This document shows positions 8,103 to 16,083 of a DNA stretch of 64,000 nucleotides, in pieces. The position numbers were made by a program, and so were the translations under genes. The DNA is from Geobacter sp. (lineage in GTDB: Bacteria; Desulfobacterota; Desulfuromonadia; Geobacterales; DSM-12255). Location of the stretch: the NCBI GenBank assembly GCA_009886125.1, contig VFJK01000045.1:1-64000 (forward strand), read 5' to 3'. Within the stretch, counting starts at the first letter, position 1; each line of letters opens with the position of its first letter. The notes below the pieces were generated by a model. The model was not told where the DNA came from. It did not search any database and saw nothing but the letters and a program-made list of their open reading frames with translations.

Positions 8103-9479
8103 ATGATGAGGAAGATAAAAATTCTGGTTGTCGATGACGAACATCTTATCCGATGGTCGCTTGAACAGAACCTGAAAAAGCAGGGATATGAGGTGCTGAC
8201 CGCCGGCAGCGGTGAAGACGCCTTGCGAATTGTCAGAGAGGATCAACCTGATCTGGTTCTTCTGGATATACAGCTTCCCGGAATAAGCGGAATTGAAGTT
8301 CTGGAAAAGATCAAGGAGTTTGATGAAGATATTGTCGTGATCATGGTAACGGCTCATGGCGGGCTTGAGACTGCTGTCACTGCAATGAGAATGGGAGCCT
8401 ACGACTATCTTAATAAACCCTTCAACCTTGATGAGATGGCTATCGTCATTCGAAAGGCTCTGGAGACATCCGATCTTCGCAGGGAGGTCGCAAGCCTCAG
8501 GAGTGAACATAAAAAAACAGGACTTCCCAATATAATCGGCTCGAGCCTCTGTATGCAGAACATCATGTCCATGATGGAGAAGGTTGCCAAAAGCGAGGCC
8601 GCGACAGTCTTGATACAGGGAGAGTCAGGTACCGGAAAGGAACTTGTTGCGAAATGGATACATTATAAATCCAGTCGTGCAGAGAAGCCTTTTATGGCGA
8701 TAAACTGTGCGGCTGTCCCTGCGACACTGCTGGAGAGTGAACTCTTCGGGCATGAGAAAGGGGCATTCACTGATGCAAAGGCAACAAAAAAAGGTCTGTT
8801 CGAGTTGGCAGACGGTGGCACGGTGTTTCTGGATGAGATCGGAGATATGGAGATGGGGATGCAGGCCAAACTTCTCCGTTTCCTCGAAGACCGGACTTTT
8901 CGCAGAATCGGAGGAGCAAAAGTAAATACGGTAGATGTCCGTATTATTTCAGCTACAAATAAGGATCTGATCAAAGCAATTGAGTCAAAGGACTTTCGAA
9001 ATGACCTGTACTATAGATTGCAGGTTATCCCCATTTTCCTCCCGCCACTAAGGGAGAGGCGCGAAGATATTCTCTCTTTGGCCAAGCACTTTATGGACAC
9101 ATACAAGAGGGAGTTTGCCAAACAGGTGAATGGTATTTCTCCACAGGCGGAACGACTGATCGTCAGCTATAATTGGCCGGGGAATATACGTGAACTGAAA
9201 AATGTCATAGAGCGGGCAATCATACTTGGAAATGAAGAGACACTGGCAGTCGACCATCTCCCGCCGGAAATAACCGCTCGAATGGCAACTGCGGCAGCCA
9301 CTGCTCTTGTTACGTTCAAGTTGCCTCCTGAAGGGGTTGATATTGAAGAGGTGGAGAAAGAGCTTATACGTCAGGCTCTGGAAAACAGCGACTGGAATCA
9401 GTCAAAAGCGGCTAAAAAGCTGAATCTTGGGGTCGATGCTTTCAGATACAGAATGAAGAAATTCGGTTTTCTGAAGTAA
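8103..9479 (+). CDS. Sigma-54-dependent response regulator (NtrC family)
   Basis: A 458-residue activator of RNA polymerase carrying sigma-54. Receiver domain (about 1-122) with acidic pair DDE and phospho-acceptor Asp55 in LVLLDIQLPG. AAA+ domain (about 145-380) with Walker A GESGTGKE, Walker B GTVFLDEIGDM and the sigma-54 contact loop written GAFTDA rather than GAFTGA. Fis-type helix-turn-helix at the end (about 420-458, NQSKAAKKLNLGVDAFRYRM). Two ATGs stand together (8103, 8106) and either could start. Directly downstream lies a strong sigma-54 promoter match in front of the cytochrome operon, which makes that operon the obvious target. Confidence 0.93.
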   Translation: MMRKIKILVVDDEHLIRWSLEQNLKKQGYEVLTAGSGEDALRIVREDQPDLVLLDIQLPGISGIEVLEKIKEFDEDIVVIMVTAHGGLETAVTAMRMGAYDYLNKPFNLDEMAIVIRKALETSDLRREVASLRSEHKKTGLPNIIGSSLCMQNIMSMMEKVAKSEAATVLIQGESGTGKELVAKWIHYKSSRAEKPFMAINCAAVPATLLESELFGHEKGAFTDAKATKKGLFELADGGTVFLDEIGDMEMGMQAKLLRFLEDRTFRRIGGAKVNTVDVRIISATNKDLIKAIESKDFRNDLYYRLQVIPIFLPPLRERREDILSLAKHFMDTYKREFAKQVNGISPQAERLIVSYNWPGNIRELKNVIERAIILGNEETLAVDHLPPEITARMATAAATALVTFKLPPEGVDIEEVEKELIRQALENSDWNQSKAAKKLNLGVDAFRYRMKKFGFLK

Positions 9480-9660
9480 ATAACAATTTCAGAAAAAAAT
9501 CGGTACCTTCCTATGGTTACAAAGGGATACCGAAATGGAGAGAATTGTCTCACCAGGCAGGACCTCTCCATAAACAATACAGCCAGTTGCAGAGATTGAT
9601 GAGTCGCAGCTGATCAGCAATTAAATGCTCGCTGATGCCTCATTGGCCTTGGCATTTTTT
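9467..9660 (+). other. Structured intergenic segment after the regulator; possible 3' UTR or small RNA
   Basis: This non-coding stretch is rich in inverted repeats. TTTTCTGAA (9467-9475) pairs with TTCAGAAAA (9488-9496) across the stop codon. CGGTA near 9501 pairs with TACCG near 9528. TGGAGAG near 9536 pairs with CTCTCCA near 9565. ATCAGC (9613-9618) pairs with GCTGAT (9631-9636). It ends in ATGCC...GGCAT followed by seven T residues (about 9634-9661), which resembles a weak intrinsic terminator. It lies upstream of the sigma-54 promoter, so it belongs to the regulator transcript or to a separate small RNA. No known riboswitch core was recognised. Confidence 0.35.
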
Positions 9661-9663
9661 TAT

Positions 9664-9679
9664 GGGCATTGATGTTGCA
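9664..9679 (+). promoter_or_regulatory. Sigma-54 (-24/-12) promoter before the NHL/cytochrome operon
   Basis: GGGCAT-TGATG-TTGCA matches the consensus TGGCAC-N5-TTGCA at 9 of 11 defined positions. The invariant GG (9665-9666) and GC (9677-9678) are separated by exactly 10 bases. Transcription would begin near 9690, leaving a leader of about 70 bases before the ATG at 9763. It sits downstream of a gene for a sigma-54 activator. Confidence 0.75.
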
Positions 9680-9762
9680 GTAAAATGATGCAAACCGTGA
9701 AATGTTTTAAGACGGCTTAAATGTAAAATCTAGACATCTCCATTAAACGCGGAGGCTTTCAT

Positions 9763-12735
9763 ATGGTATCCAGCACTACAAGGAAAATATTTTCGCTCGC
9801 CATCTCGCTGTTGGTCGTGGTTATTTCACTGACAGGCGTAGCTCTGGGAGCGACTGCACCGACAGGGCTTTCTAAGCTGGCGCGGTATACCCCCGGTTTT
9901 TCCGGGGCGCCTGGCAAAATGGCTCGGGATGCTGCTGGTAACTTCTATGTCACAGACTTCTGGGGCAAGGGGATCAGGAAGTTTGACAGGACCCTAGCTG
10001 ATCCTAATCCCACCTTCATAGCTACCAATGGTCGTCCTTCGGCAGTAGCGGTGCTTCCTGACAACACTCTGGTGGTTGCAATGGTCGCTCCGCAGGCCTA
10101 TGTTGCCTTTTACTCACAGGTGACAGGAAAAGAGCTCTCCAAGTTCGTAAATCCGGCACAGCCTTATTATCGACCTGTTGCGATTACTGTTGATGCTGCT
10201 GGCAATATCTATGTACTGGATTCAGGTGATTCTACTGGAGAAAAAGCCGATAATTGTCCCGTTACTTATTTGACGCCGGGTACTGCAAATTACGGCAAGG
10301 TCAGGGTATACAACGCTGCAGGTACGACTGAACTTTATTCTTTTGGCAGCAGGACAGCAACAAACTGTACTTCCGTAACAGGAGGCGAGTTCAAGCAGCC
10401 TTTAGGTATCGCATACGAAAAGGTGGGTAACCAGATCGTGGTAGTGGATACATTGAATTGCAGGTTGCAGTTCTTTACTGCTTTAACTGGTGGTGTCTGC
10501 ACATATGTGGCAGGAAAAGACATAGGCTCTTCAAATTCAAGTATTGAAACCTACAGTCCCACTGGGGCCTTAAAATTAGGCAATGCGGTTGATGTCGCTT
10601 TTGAGTATAATGCCGCTGGTACTGTCTTGAACAGGATTTATGTTGCTGAGCGAGGGCGGAATGAAATTGTGGTAGTTGATCCTGTGTCTAAGAATGCCCT
10701 CGCGCGCCTCAACGGTACAACAGTGACAAATGCAAGCATGAAGTTTCCGTCTGCAGTGCTCTTTGAGAAGACCGCAACGGGCGGTGTCCTTTATACCAAC
10801 AACGCAGCGACCTCGACAGCAGCAGATATCCTTGCAATCGCCATTGACTCCGGGACGATTCCTGCTCCGGGATTTACATTTTCAGTTGCAACAGCAATCC
10901 CTTCGACAACGTCAAGTCCCACCATAACCCTGAGCGGAGCAGTCTCAGTGTCAGGCAATCAGGTAAGCTGCAATGTGAACGGCGGGGCCTTAACTAACGT
11001 ATCAGCTTCCGGAAACGCCTGGAGCGGCTTGACACTCAATCTTGCATCAGGGGTAACAAACTATATACTCTGCAAGAGTTCGGATGCAACAACAACCAAA
11101 TATGTTGAAGCAAGTACCTTCCGGACTGGTGGTGGCACGGCACCAACGGTGACGATTGTTCAGCCCGCTGCTGGTGTTTATACAAATAATTCCACCGTTC
11201 TGGTGAGCGGTACTTCAGATACAGCCGGTGCAGCAGTGAAGATTGATAACCCGCTGGCATCATTCACCGCGTATACCCAGACAGATGCATCCAAGAACTG
11301 GAGCGCTGTTATTAATCTTGCTGAAGGCAGTAATGCAATCAGTGTGACTATCTGGGCACCGGGCACAGCTACAGGGACTTCTTCCAGAACTGTTATAGCT
11401 GACTATACAGCGCCGAACCTGGTGAACATGGTCTCCTTCCTCAGTAATGGTGCTACCACGAACACGGCAGTACAGAATCTGGACGGGATCGTCTATGAAA
11501 AAAACCTGAGCACCATTGAGGTCAACGGTGCCCTGGTGACAGCCAAAGTGACCATGCCTTCAGATAACACCTACTTCTCGGTTCCGGTAACTCTGCTCCG
11601 TGGTTCAAACACGATCACTGTCAAGGCAACCGATCTCGCAGGCAATGTATCGTCAACAATTACCAGGACAGCCATTTTGGACCTTGAAATTCCGGCATTT
11701 ACTGCAGCTCTCCCCGGCGACAACTCGTTCATGACAGGCGGCAGTTCGACACCGGCGAACGGCTTGATAGACACCTCGTTTGCATCGGCAACTGCTTGTG
11801 GTTCACCGGTTACTCCGGGATCTGGAGCCTGGAGCGGGTCGTGTGCGGTAGGAGCGGGTTATGGACCTGGCATAAACGCATACCCGTTTACAGCTTCAGG
11901 GATTTTTAACACTGTTCCAAAAACTATTGAGGTAAAGCGTTCAATCATTAACGGTGCCGCTTATGCCAAGCTTGCCATCACCTCTCCTGCTGCTGACATC
12001 GCAACCAAAAACTCTTCAGTTCTTGTAGCCGGCTCTGTAGCCATCGGTGCTGCTCAACCCACAATCTCAGTCGACGGTGGTACTGCTGTACTTGTCTCTT
12101 CCTACAATGCAGGGACTGGCGCATTCAGTCATACGGTTACTCTGTCGATAGAAGGTGTGCATTATGTCAAGGTCACGGCAGATGCTGCTACTACAGCAAT
12201 CAGGAACATAATCTACGACACGACTCCTCCTGAGATGCAGATACAGTCAAACGCAAATGCTATGCCTTCACAAGTCACAGGATCTATTGAGCCTTCTTCT
12301 AATATATCCTTGATCGATGCCACCTTGAATGGAGTCCCTTACACGATTCCTACTGATAAAGTCACATATTCAGCCTATGACCCGGCTACACTTTCTGTGC
12401 TTTGGACCGCTGATCTGATTGCTTATAATTATGATGAAGGCTCTCTTGCCTTCACAGCTGTCGACCCTGCATCCAACACAACAAAGCTGTTCTATGTCAA
12501 GGGCATGCCAACCGGCGATACTTACGTTGATGATGGTAAAACAGGTCTGATAGATATAAATGATGCCCTTTATTGTCTCCGTCATGTCGTCGGTACAACT
12601 ACACTGCTTGGAAATCGCCGATTCCATGGCGATGTCGGTTCGCAGGTTGGAGGACATGCAGCTCAGGATGGTGCTATTAATATCGTTGACTGCACTCTTA
12701 TTCTGGGTAAAATTACTGGTCTTCTCAGCTTCTAG
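9763..12735 (+). CDS. Secreted NHL-propeller / Ig-like protein with dockerin-like C terminus
   Basis: A 990-residue exported protein. The signal peptide covers about 1-30 (hydrophobic core LAISLLVVVISLTGVALG, likely cleaved after ALG). Residues about 35-365 hold NHL-type beta-propeller repeats (GKMARDAAGNFYVTDF, VDAAGNIYVLDSG and similar). Several Ig-like beta-sandwich repeats follow (about 375-830, with TSSPTITLSG, APTVTIVQPAAG and LRGSNTITVKATDLAGN). The last 70 residues look like a calcium-binding dockerin pair (DDGKTGLIDINDALYCLRHVVG, then DGAINIVDCTLILGKITGL). It has no heme motif. RBS GGAGG lies upstream of ATG 9763. It is probably surface-exposed and works with the cytochromes encoded next, perhaps as an adhesin or scaffold; this role is inferred. 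Confidence 0.85.
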   Translation: MVSSTTRKIFSLAISLLVVVISLTGVALGATAPTGLSKLARYTPGFSGAPGKMARDAAGNFYVTDFWGKGIRKFDRTLADPNPTFIATNGRPSAVAVLPDNTLVVAMVAPQAYVAFYSQVTGKELSKFVNPAQPYYRPVAITVDAAGNIYVLDSGDSTGEKADNCPVTYLTPGTANYGKVRVYNAAGTTELYSFGSRTATNCTSVTGGEFKQPLGIAYEKVGNQIVVVDTLNCRLQFFTALTGGVCTYVAGKDIGSSNSSIETYSPTGALKLGNAVDVAFEYNAAGTVLNRIYVAERGRNEIVVVDPVSKNALARLNGTTVTNASMKFPSAVLFEKTATGGVLYTNNAATSTAADILAIAIDSGTIPAPGFTFSVATAIPSTTSSPTITLSGAVSVSGNQVSCNVNGGALTNVSASGNAWSGLTLNLASGVTNYILCKSSDATTTKYVEASTFRTGGGTAPTVTIVQPAAGVYTNNSTVLVSGTSDTAGAAVKIDNPLASFTAYTQTDASKNWSAVINLAEGSNAISVTIWAPGTATGTSSRTVIADYTAPNLVNMVSFLSNGATTNTAVQNLDGIVYEKNLSTIEVNGALVTAKVTMPSDNTYFSVPVTLLRGSNTITVKATDLAGNVSSTITRTAILDLEIPAFTAALPGDNSFMTGGSSTPANGLIDTSFASATACGSPVTPGSGAWSGSCAVGAGYGPGINAYPFTASGIFNTVPKTIEVKRSIINGAAYAKLAITSPAADIATKNSSVLVAGSVAIGAAQPTISVDGGTAVLVSSYNAGTGAFSHTVTLSIEGVHYVKVTADAATTAIRNIIYDTTPPEMQIQSNANAMPSQVTGSIEPSSNISLIDATLNGVPYTIPTDKVTYSAYDPATLSVLWTADLIAYNYDEGSLAFTAVDPASNTTKLFYVKGMPTGDTYVDDGKTGLIDINDALYCLRHVVGTTTLLGNRRFHGDVGSQVGGHAAQDGAINIVDCTLILGKITGLLSF

Positions 12736-12801
12736 TTTTTACGGTTACTGTTTTCAGGAATAATTTATTTACTTTCTTATAAGCTGTGTTAGGAGTGTAC
12801 T

Positions 12802-15800
12802 ATGAACAGGTCATTTATCGTAGCAGTGCTCACGGTGACGATGATTATCATGATGTCGACTGCAGGGTATGCGTTTGTAGCGCCACATAAGTTATCCTGT
12901 GTTGACTGTCATGGAAAGTTCGTCGCAGCAAGCTCTACAGATTATCCAGTCAAAGCAACAAACGCTTGTGTGAGTTGTCACTCCTCTTCGGGTGAAGCTG
13001 CAAGGATGCCTGTTGAAGCTGATGCTATGTCAAACTACTTTGGTTCTGCTTCAGGCCAGCCAGCTATAGGTTCAAGAAGCTCACATACATGGGGTGCTTA
13101 CTCATCGGCTGGACACCCTTACAACAAAGCAGCTATGGTCCATGAGCCTACCAATTCAGCACTGAATACCGGAGCTTCAGGAACTGTATTCTACGGTACG
13201 ACAGTATGTGTCAGATGCCATAATGTCAAAGCTGATACTAATAATGTCCAGGGAGTTGATAAGCCTTTTCTCCGTGCGACAAACGCAAATGATGTTCTCT
13301 GTCTGGACTGCCACAGGGCACGCAGCACAACAACCCATACAACCGGTTCTCATCCGGTAGCAAACAGAAACTACTCATCAGTCTATAAGTCGGCTACGAC
13401 TGCATATAGAAGGACACCTCTCAGTGCTAATTCCAATAACCCGACAGCGCAGCTTGGAAATTATCTGACAGTCCCGAATAAGGGGAAAATCGTCTGCAGT
13501 ACCTGTCATGCTCCACATTACGCAGATTCAAGCAGTGCGACATTCGGTAACCGGAGTACAGCAAACGGTTCTGCTTTTGACGATCCCGCTAAAGGGCTGA
13601 AAGGAAATCTTCAGAATTCCAAAGGACAATTACTCAGGACCGACCCGATCGGTGCAACTGCAAATGCAATAAATGTATGTTCATCATGCCATAAAGAGAC
13701 AAAAAATCTTAACCACAATGCAAAAGGGCAGAACGTACAGTGCGACCATTGTCACGGTGCTCATGTCGATTACACGGGTGATACATCGCTGCCTAACATC
13801 TATTTGGTGAGAAGGGACTTCTCGAATTTCTCATTCTCAACTGGCAGACTGACCGGTAAGAAAGCGATCTTCAACACTGCAACTTCATCATTCATTAAGC
13901 CTGACGGTAAGGGTATCTGCCAGGTTTGCCATACTCCGACACCAGGTGTTGCTATTCATGATCAGCTTGATGCGAAAAAGGCTAACTGTCTTGCCTGCCA
14001 TAAGCATTCAGACGGTTTCTCCGCTTCAGCCTGCGATTCATGTCATGGACAGCCACCGGTTCATGGGAAGGAAGCTTCCGGTTATACAACTGATGAAGCG
14101 TATACTGCGCACGTAACTCATGCTACCTCCGGGTATTACAATTATGCCTGCAAGAACTGCCATTACGACGGTACAAGGGCAGACAGCCATAATACGCTTG
14201 CTAAAACCGGTACAGCTACCTTTCAGAGTGTTTTCATCGACACTGCCGGTTCAGTTGGTGACCAGCCTGGGCTGACAAAAAACATTCCTGCTCACTACGA
14301 CACTACAGCAAGGACCTGCGCAACTGTCTACTGTCATAGTAACGGTAATCCGAGAGTCCCTTCACCTGGGACAGGTAATGCTATATCCTGGAAGTCAGCT
14401 ACGACTCCTGCATGGAATCAGGGGTTAAATCACGCTATTATTGACACAGGTGCTGAGTGTATAACCTGTCATGAGAGCGGTAATACGCTCGTGACTAACG
14501 CTCACAATAAACATGTATCTACGACGCTTGGCAATTCGATAAAATGTTATGTTTGCCACTCAGCAACAGTTACTAATTCTGGTGCGATGGATAGATCCAA
14601 GCACGCGAACGGGACAAAAGATGTAGTATTTGTAAACCAACCTGTAGATTACGTCGGTGCTGCTTTCAACGCATCATTTAACTCAAGCGATGCAACCTGT
14701 ACAAACTCCTGCCATACAAACGGTCGCGGTGTCAGCCCGGTAACGCCTGCCAAGTGGACTGATGCATCAACTGGCGCATGCGGTACCTGCCACGCAGCTG
14801 AACCGACAACTTCTTTACATCCACTGCACTTCTCGGGGACAATCGGTCCGAAGCTCGGCCCCTCTCCTGACTGTGCCAGCTGCCATGACTATTCACTCGG
14901 AGGTTCAAAGCATGCAAATGGTGTTGTAAACCTCAAGTCTGGGAACTCCTGCGACCCCTGTCATCCTGCAGCTAAAGGTACACCAATTTGGGTTGCCGCC
15001 GGCGCAGTTACCTGCGAGTCATGTCATACTGGGACTGCATCAGTTGTCCTTTCTCATGCTATAACGTACACAGCTCCTCTTAAGGGGCTGAATGGCCATA
15101 GCAACTACTCTACAGCTATTCTGAAACATGTTAAATGTACTACATGCCATAATGATGCTGCTAACCACATTGGTGCCGGCGCTGCTGAGAAGCGGCTTAA
15201 AATCACTGGTAATGCCCTCTGCAGTTCATGTCATATTCCATCGATAATGCTGGGAATGTCGACAGCGCGAGCTAATATGCTTACTCATAGCGTCACCATT
15301 TCTGCTAGCGGCAAGAACATATTCAGTAAATACTCCACATTGAATGACGCCCGTGCTCGTGATTGTGCCGGTTGCCACGATACCCACGGGACAAGTAACC
15401 TAATGAGCATAAGAACTGTCATCAACGGTCAGGCAATCGTGTTCAACAACACTTCGACAGGGTTCTATGTTAAGACACCGAATATTAACGGCATATACAA
15501 CGGTCTCTGCCAGGTCTGCCATACCAAGACCGACCATTACCGGAACAATGCTCCTTACACCGGGCCGATTGCGCATTACACGAAGGACTGTTTGCAGTGC
15601 CACACTCATAAAGCTACTCCATTTGCCTTCACAGGAGGCGGCGGTGGTTGTGGTGGCTGCCATGGTTATCCTCCGGTTGCAAACATGACCGGACTCGGTC
15701 GCCTGAATAACTACACGAATGCCAAGATTTATGATTATGCCGGTGGTGGCGGTGCGCATACCGTAGCCGGTCACATACCAAAAAATGCAAAAGAGTCGCA

Positions 15801-16002
15801 GGCATGGACTAACTGTTCTAATTGCCATTACAACACAGCGCACAATTCCGGTGGGACACCGCCGAAACAGCAGTATGTCAACGTAATCGTTGATCCGAAG
15901 TTCAAGTTCAACAATGTTTCAACCATCAAATACAATGCATCGACCTGCTCGAATGTAAGCTGTCACTTCAAGCCTTCACCGAACTGGGTAACTGGTAATT
16001 AG
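12802..16002 (+). CDS. Giant secreted multiheme c-type cytochrome (24 CXXCH, up to 27 heme sites)
   Basis: A 1066-residue protein with a signal peptide (about 1-24, ending AGYA). I count 24 CXXCH sites, two CX4CH sites (CATVYCH mid-protein, CSNVSCH at the C terminus) and one CX3CH (CTNSCH), giving up to 27 covalent hemes. Many extra His residues are available as distal ligands. The protein is built from repeated modules of the form CXXCHGxPP ... CXXCH ... CX4CH, of the Geobacter sulfurreducens type. It probably carries electrons in the periplasm, across the outer membrane or on the cell surface. RBS TAGGAG precedes ATG 12802. It lies 66 bases after the NHL gene in the same operon. No specific named homologue is claimed. 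Confidence 0.93.
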   Translation: MNRSFIVAVLTVTMIIMMSTAGYAFVAPHKLSCVDCHGKFVAASSTDYPVKATNACVSCHSSSGEAARMPVEADAMSNYFGSASGQPAIGSRSSHTWGAYSSAGHPYNKAAMVHEPTNSALNTGASGTVFYGTTVCVRCHNVKADTNNVQGVDKPFLRATNANDVLCLDCHRARSTTTHTTGSHPVANRNYSSVYKSATTAYRRTPLSANSNNPTAQLGNYLTVPNKGKIVCSTCHAPHYADSSSATFGNRSTANGSAFDDPAKGLKGNLQNSKGQLLRTDPIGATANAINVCSSCHKETKNLNHNAKGQNVQCDHCHGAHVDYTGDTSLPNIYLVRRDFSNFSFSTGRLTGKKAIFNTATSSFIKPDGKGICQVCHTPTPGVAIHDQLDAKKANCLACHKHSDGFSASACDSCHGQPPVHGKEASGYTTDEAYTAHVTHATSGYYNYACKNCHYDGTRADSHNTLAKTGTATFQSVFIDTAGSVGDQPGLTKNIPAHYDTTARTCATVYCHSNGNPRVPSPGTGNAISWKSATTPAWNQGLNHAIIDTGAECITCHESGNTLVTNAHNKHVSTTLGNSIKCYVCHSATVTNSGAMDRSKHANGTKDVVFVNQPVDYVGAAFNASFNSSDATCTNSCHTNGRGVSPVTPAKWTDASTGACGTCHAAEPTTSLHPLHFSGTIGPKLGPSPDCASCHDYSLGGSKHANGVVNLKSGNSCDPCHPAAKGTPIWVAAGAVTCESCHTGTASVVLSHAITYTAPLKGLNGHSNYSTAILKHVKCTTCHNDAANHIGAGAAEKRLKITGNALCSSCHIPSIMLGMSTARANMLTHSVTISASGKNIFSKYSTLNDARARDCAGCHDTHGTSNLMSIRTVINGQAIVFNNTSTGFYVKTPNINGIYNGLCQVCHTKTDHYRNNAPYTGPIAHYTKDCLQCHTHKATPFAFTGGGGGCGGCHGYPPVANMTGLGRLNNYTNAKIYDYAGGGGAHTVAGHIPKNAKESQAWTNCSNCHYNTAHNSGGTPPKQQYVNVIVDPKFKFNNVSTIKYNASTCSNVSCHFKPSPNWVTGN

Positions 16003-16011
16003 TAATCAAAC

Positions 16012-16033
16012 CCGGAGGCAGCAATGCCTCCGG
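16012..16033 (+). other. GC-rich hairpin between the two cytochrome genes
   Basis: CCGGAGGC (16012-16019), a six-base loop, and GCCTCCGG (16026-16033) form a perfect eight-pair stem 9 bases after the first cytochrome stop codon. There is no following T run, so it is not a standard terminator. It could be an mRNA-processing or stabilising element that sets the ratio of the two cytochromes. Confidence 0.6.
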
Positions 16034-16083
16034 TACCAACTATGTAAATGAACTGTTTCAGTTTTTCTATAAGGAGTTTACCA

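Noticed and set aside
9480..9762. GEMM-type (cyclic dinucleotide) riboswitch before the NHL gene
   Set aside because: Riboswitches of this class precede many Geobacter cytochrome genes, so I searched for the conserved core, but the sequence does not contain it and the sigma-54 start would lie downstream of the folded region.
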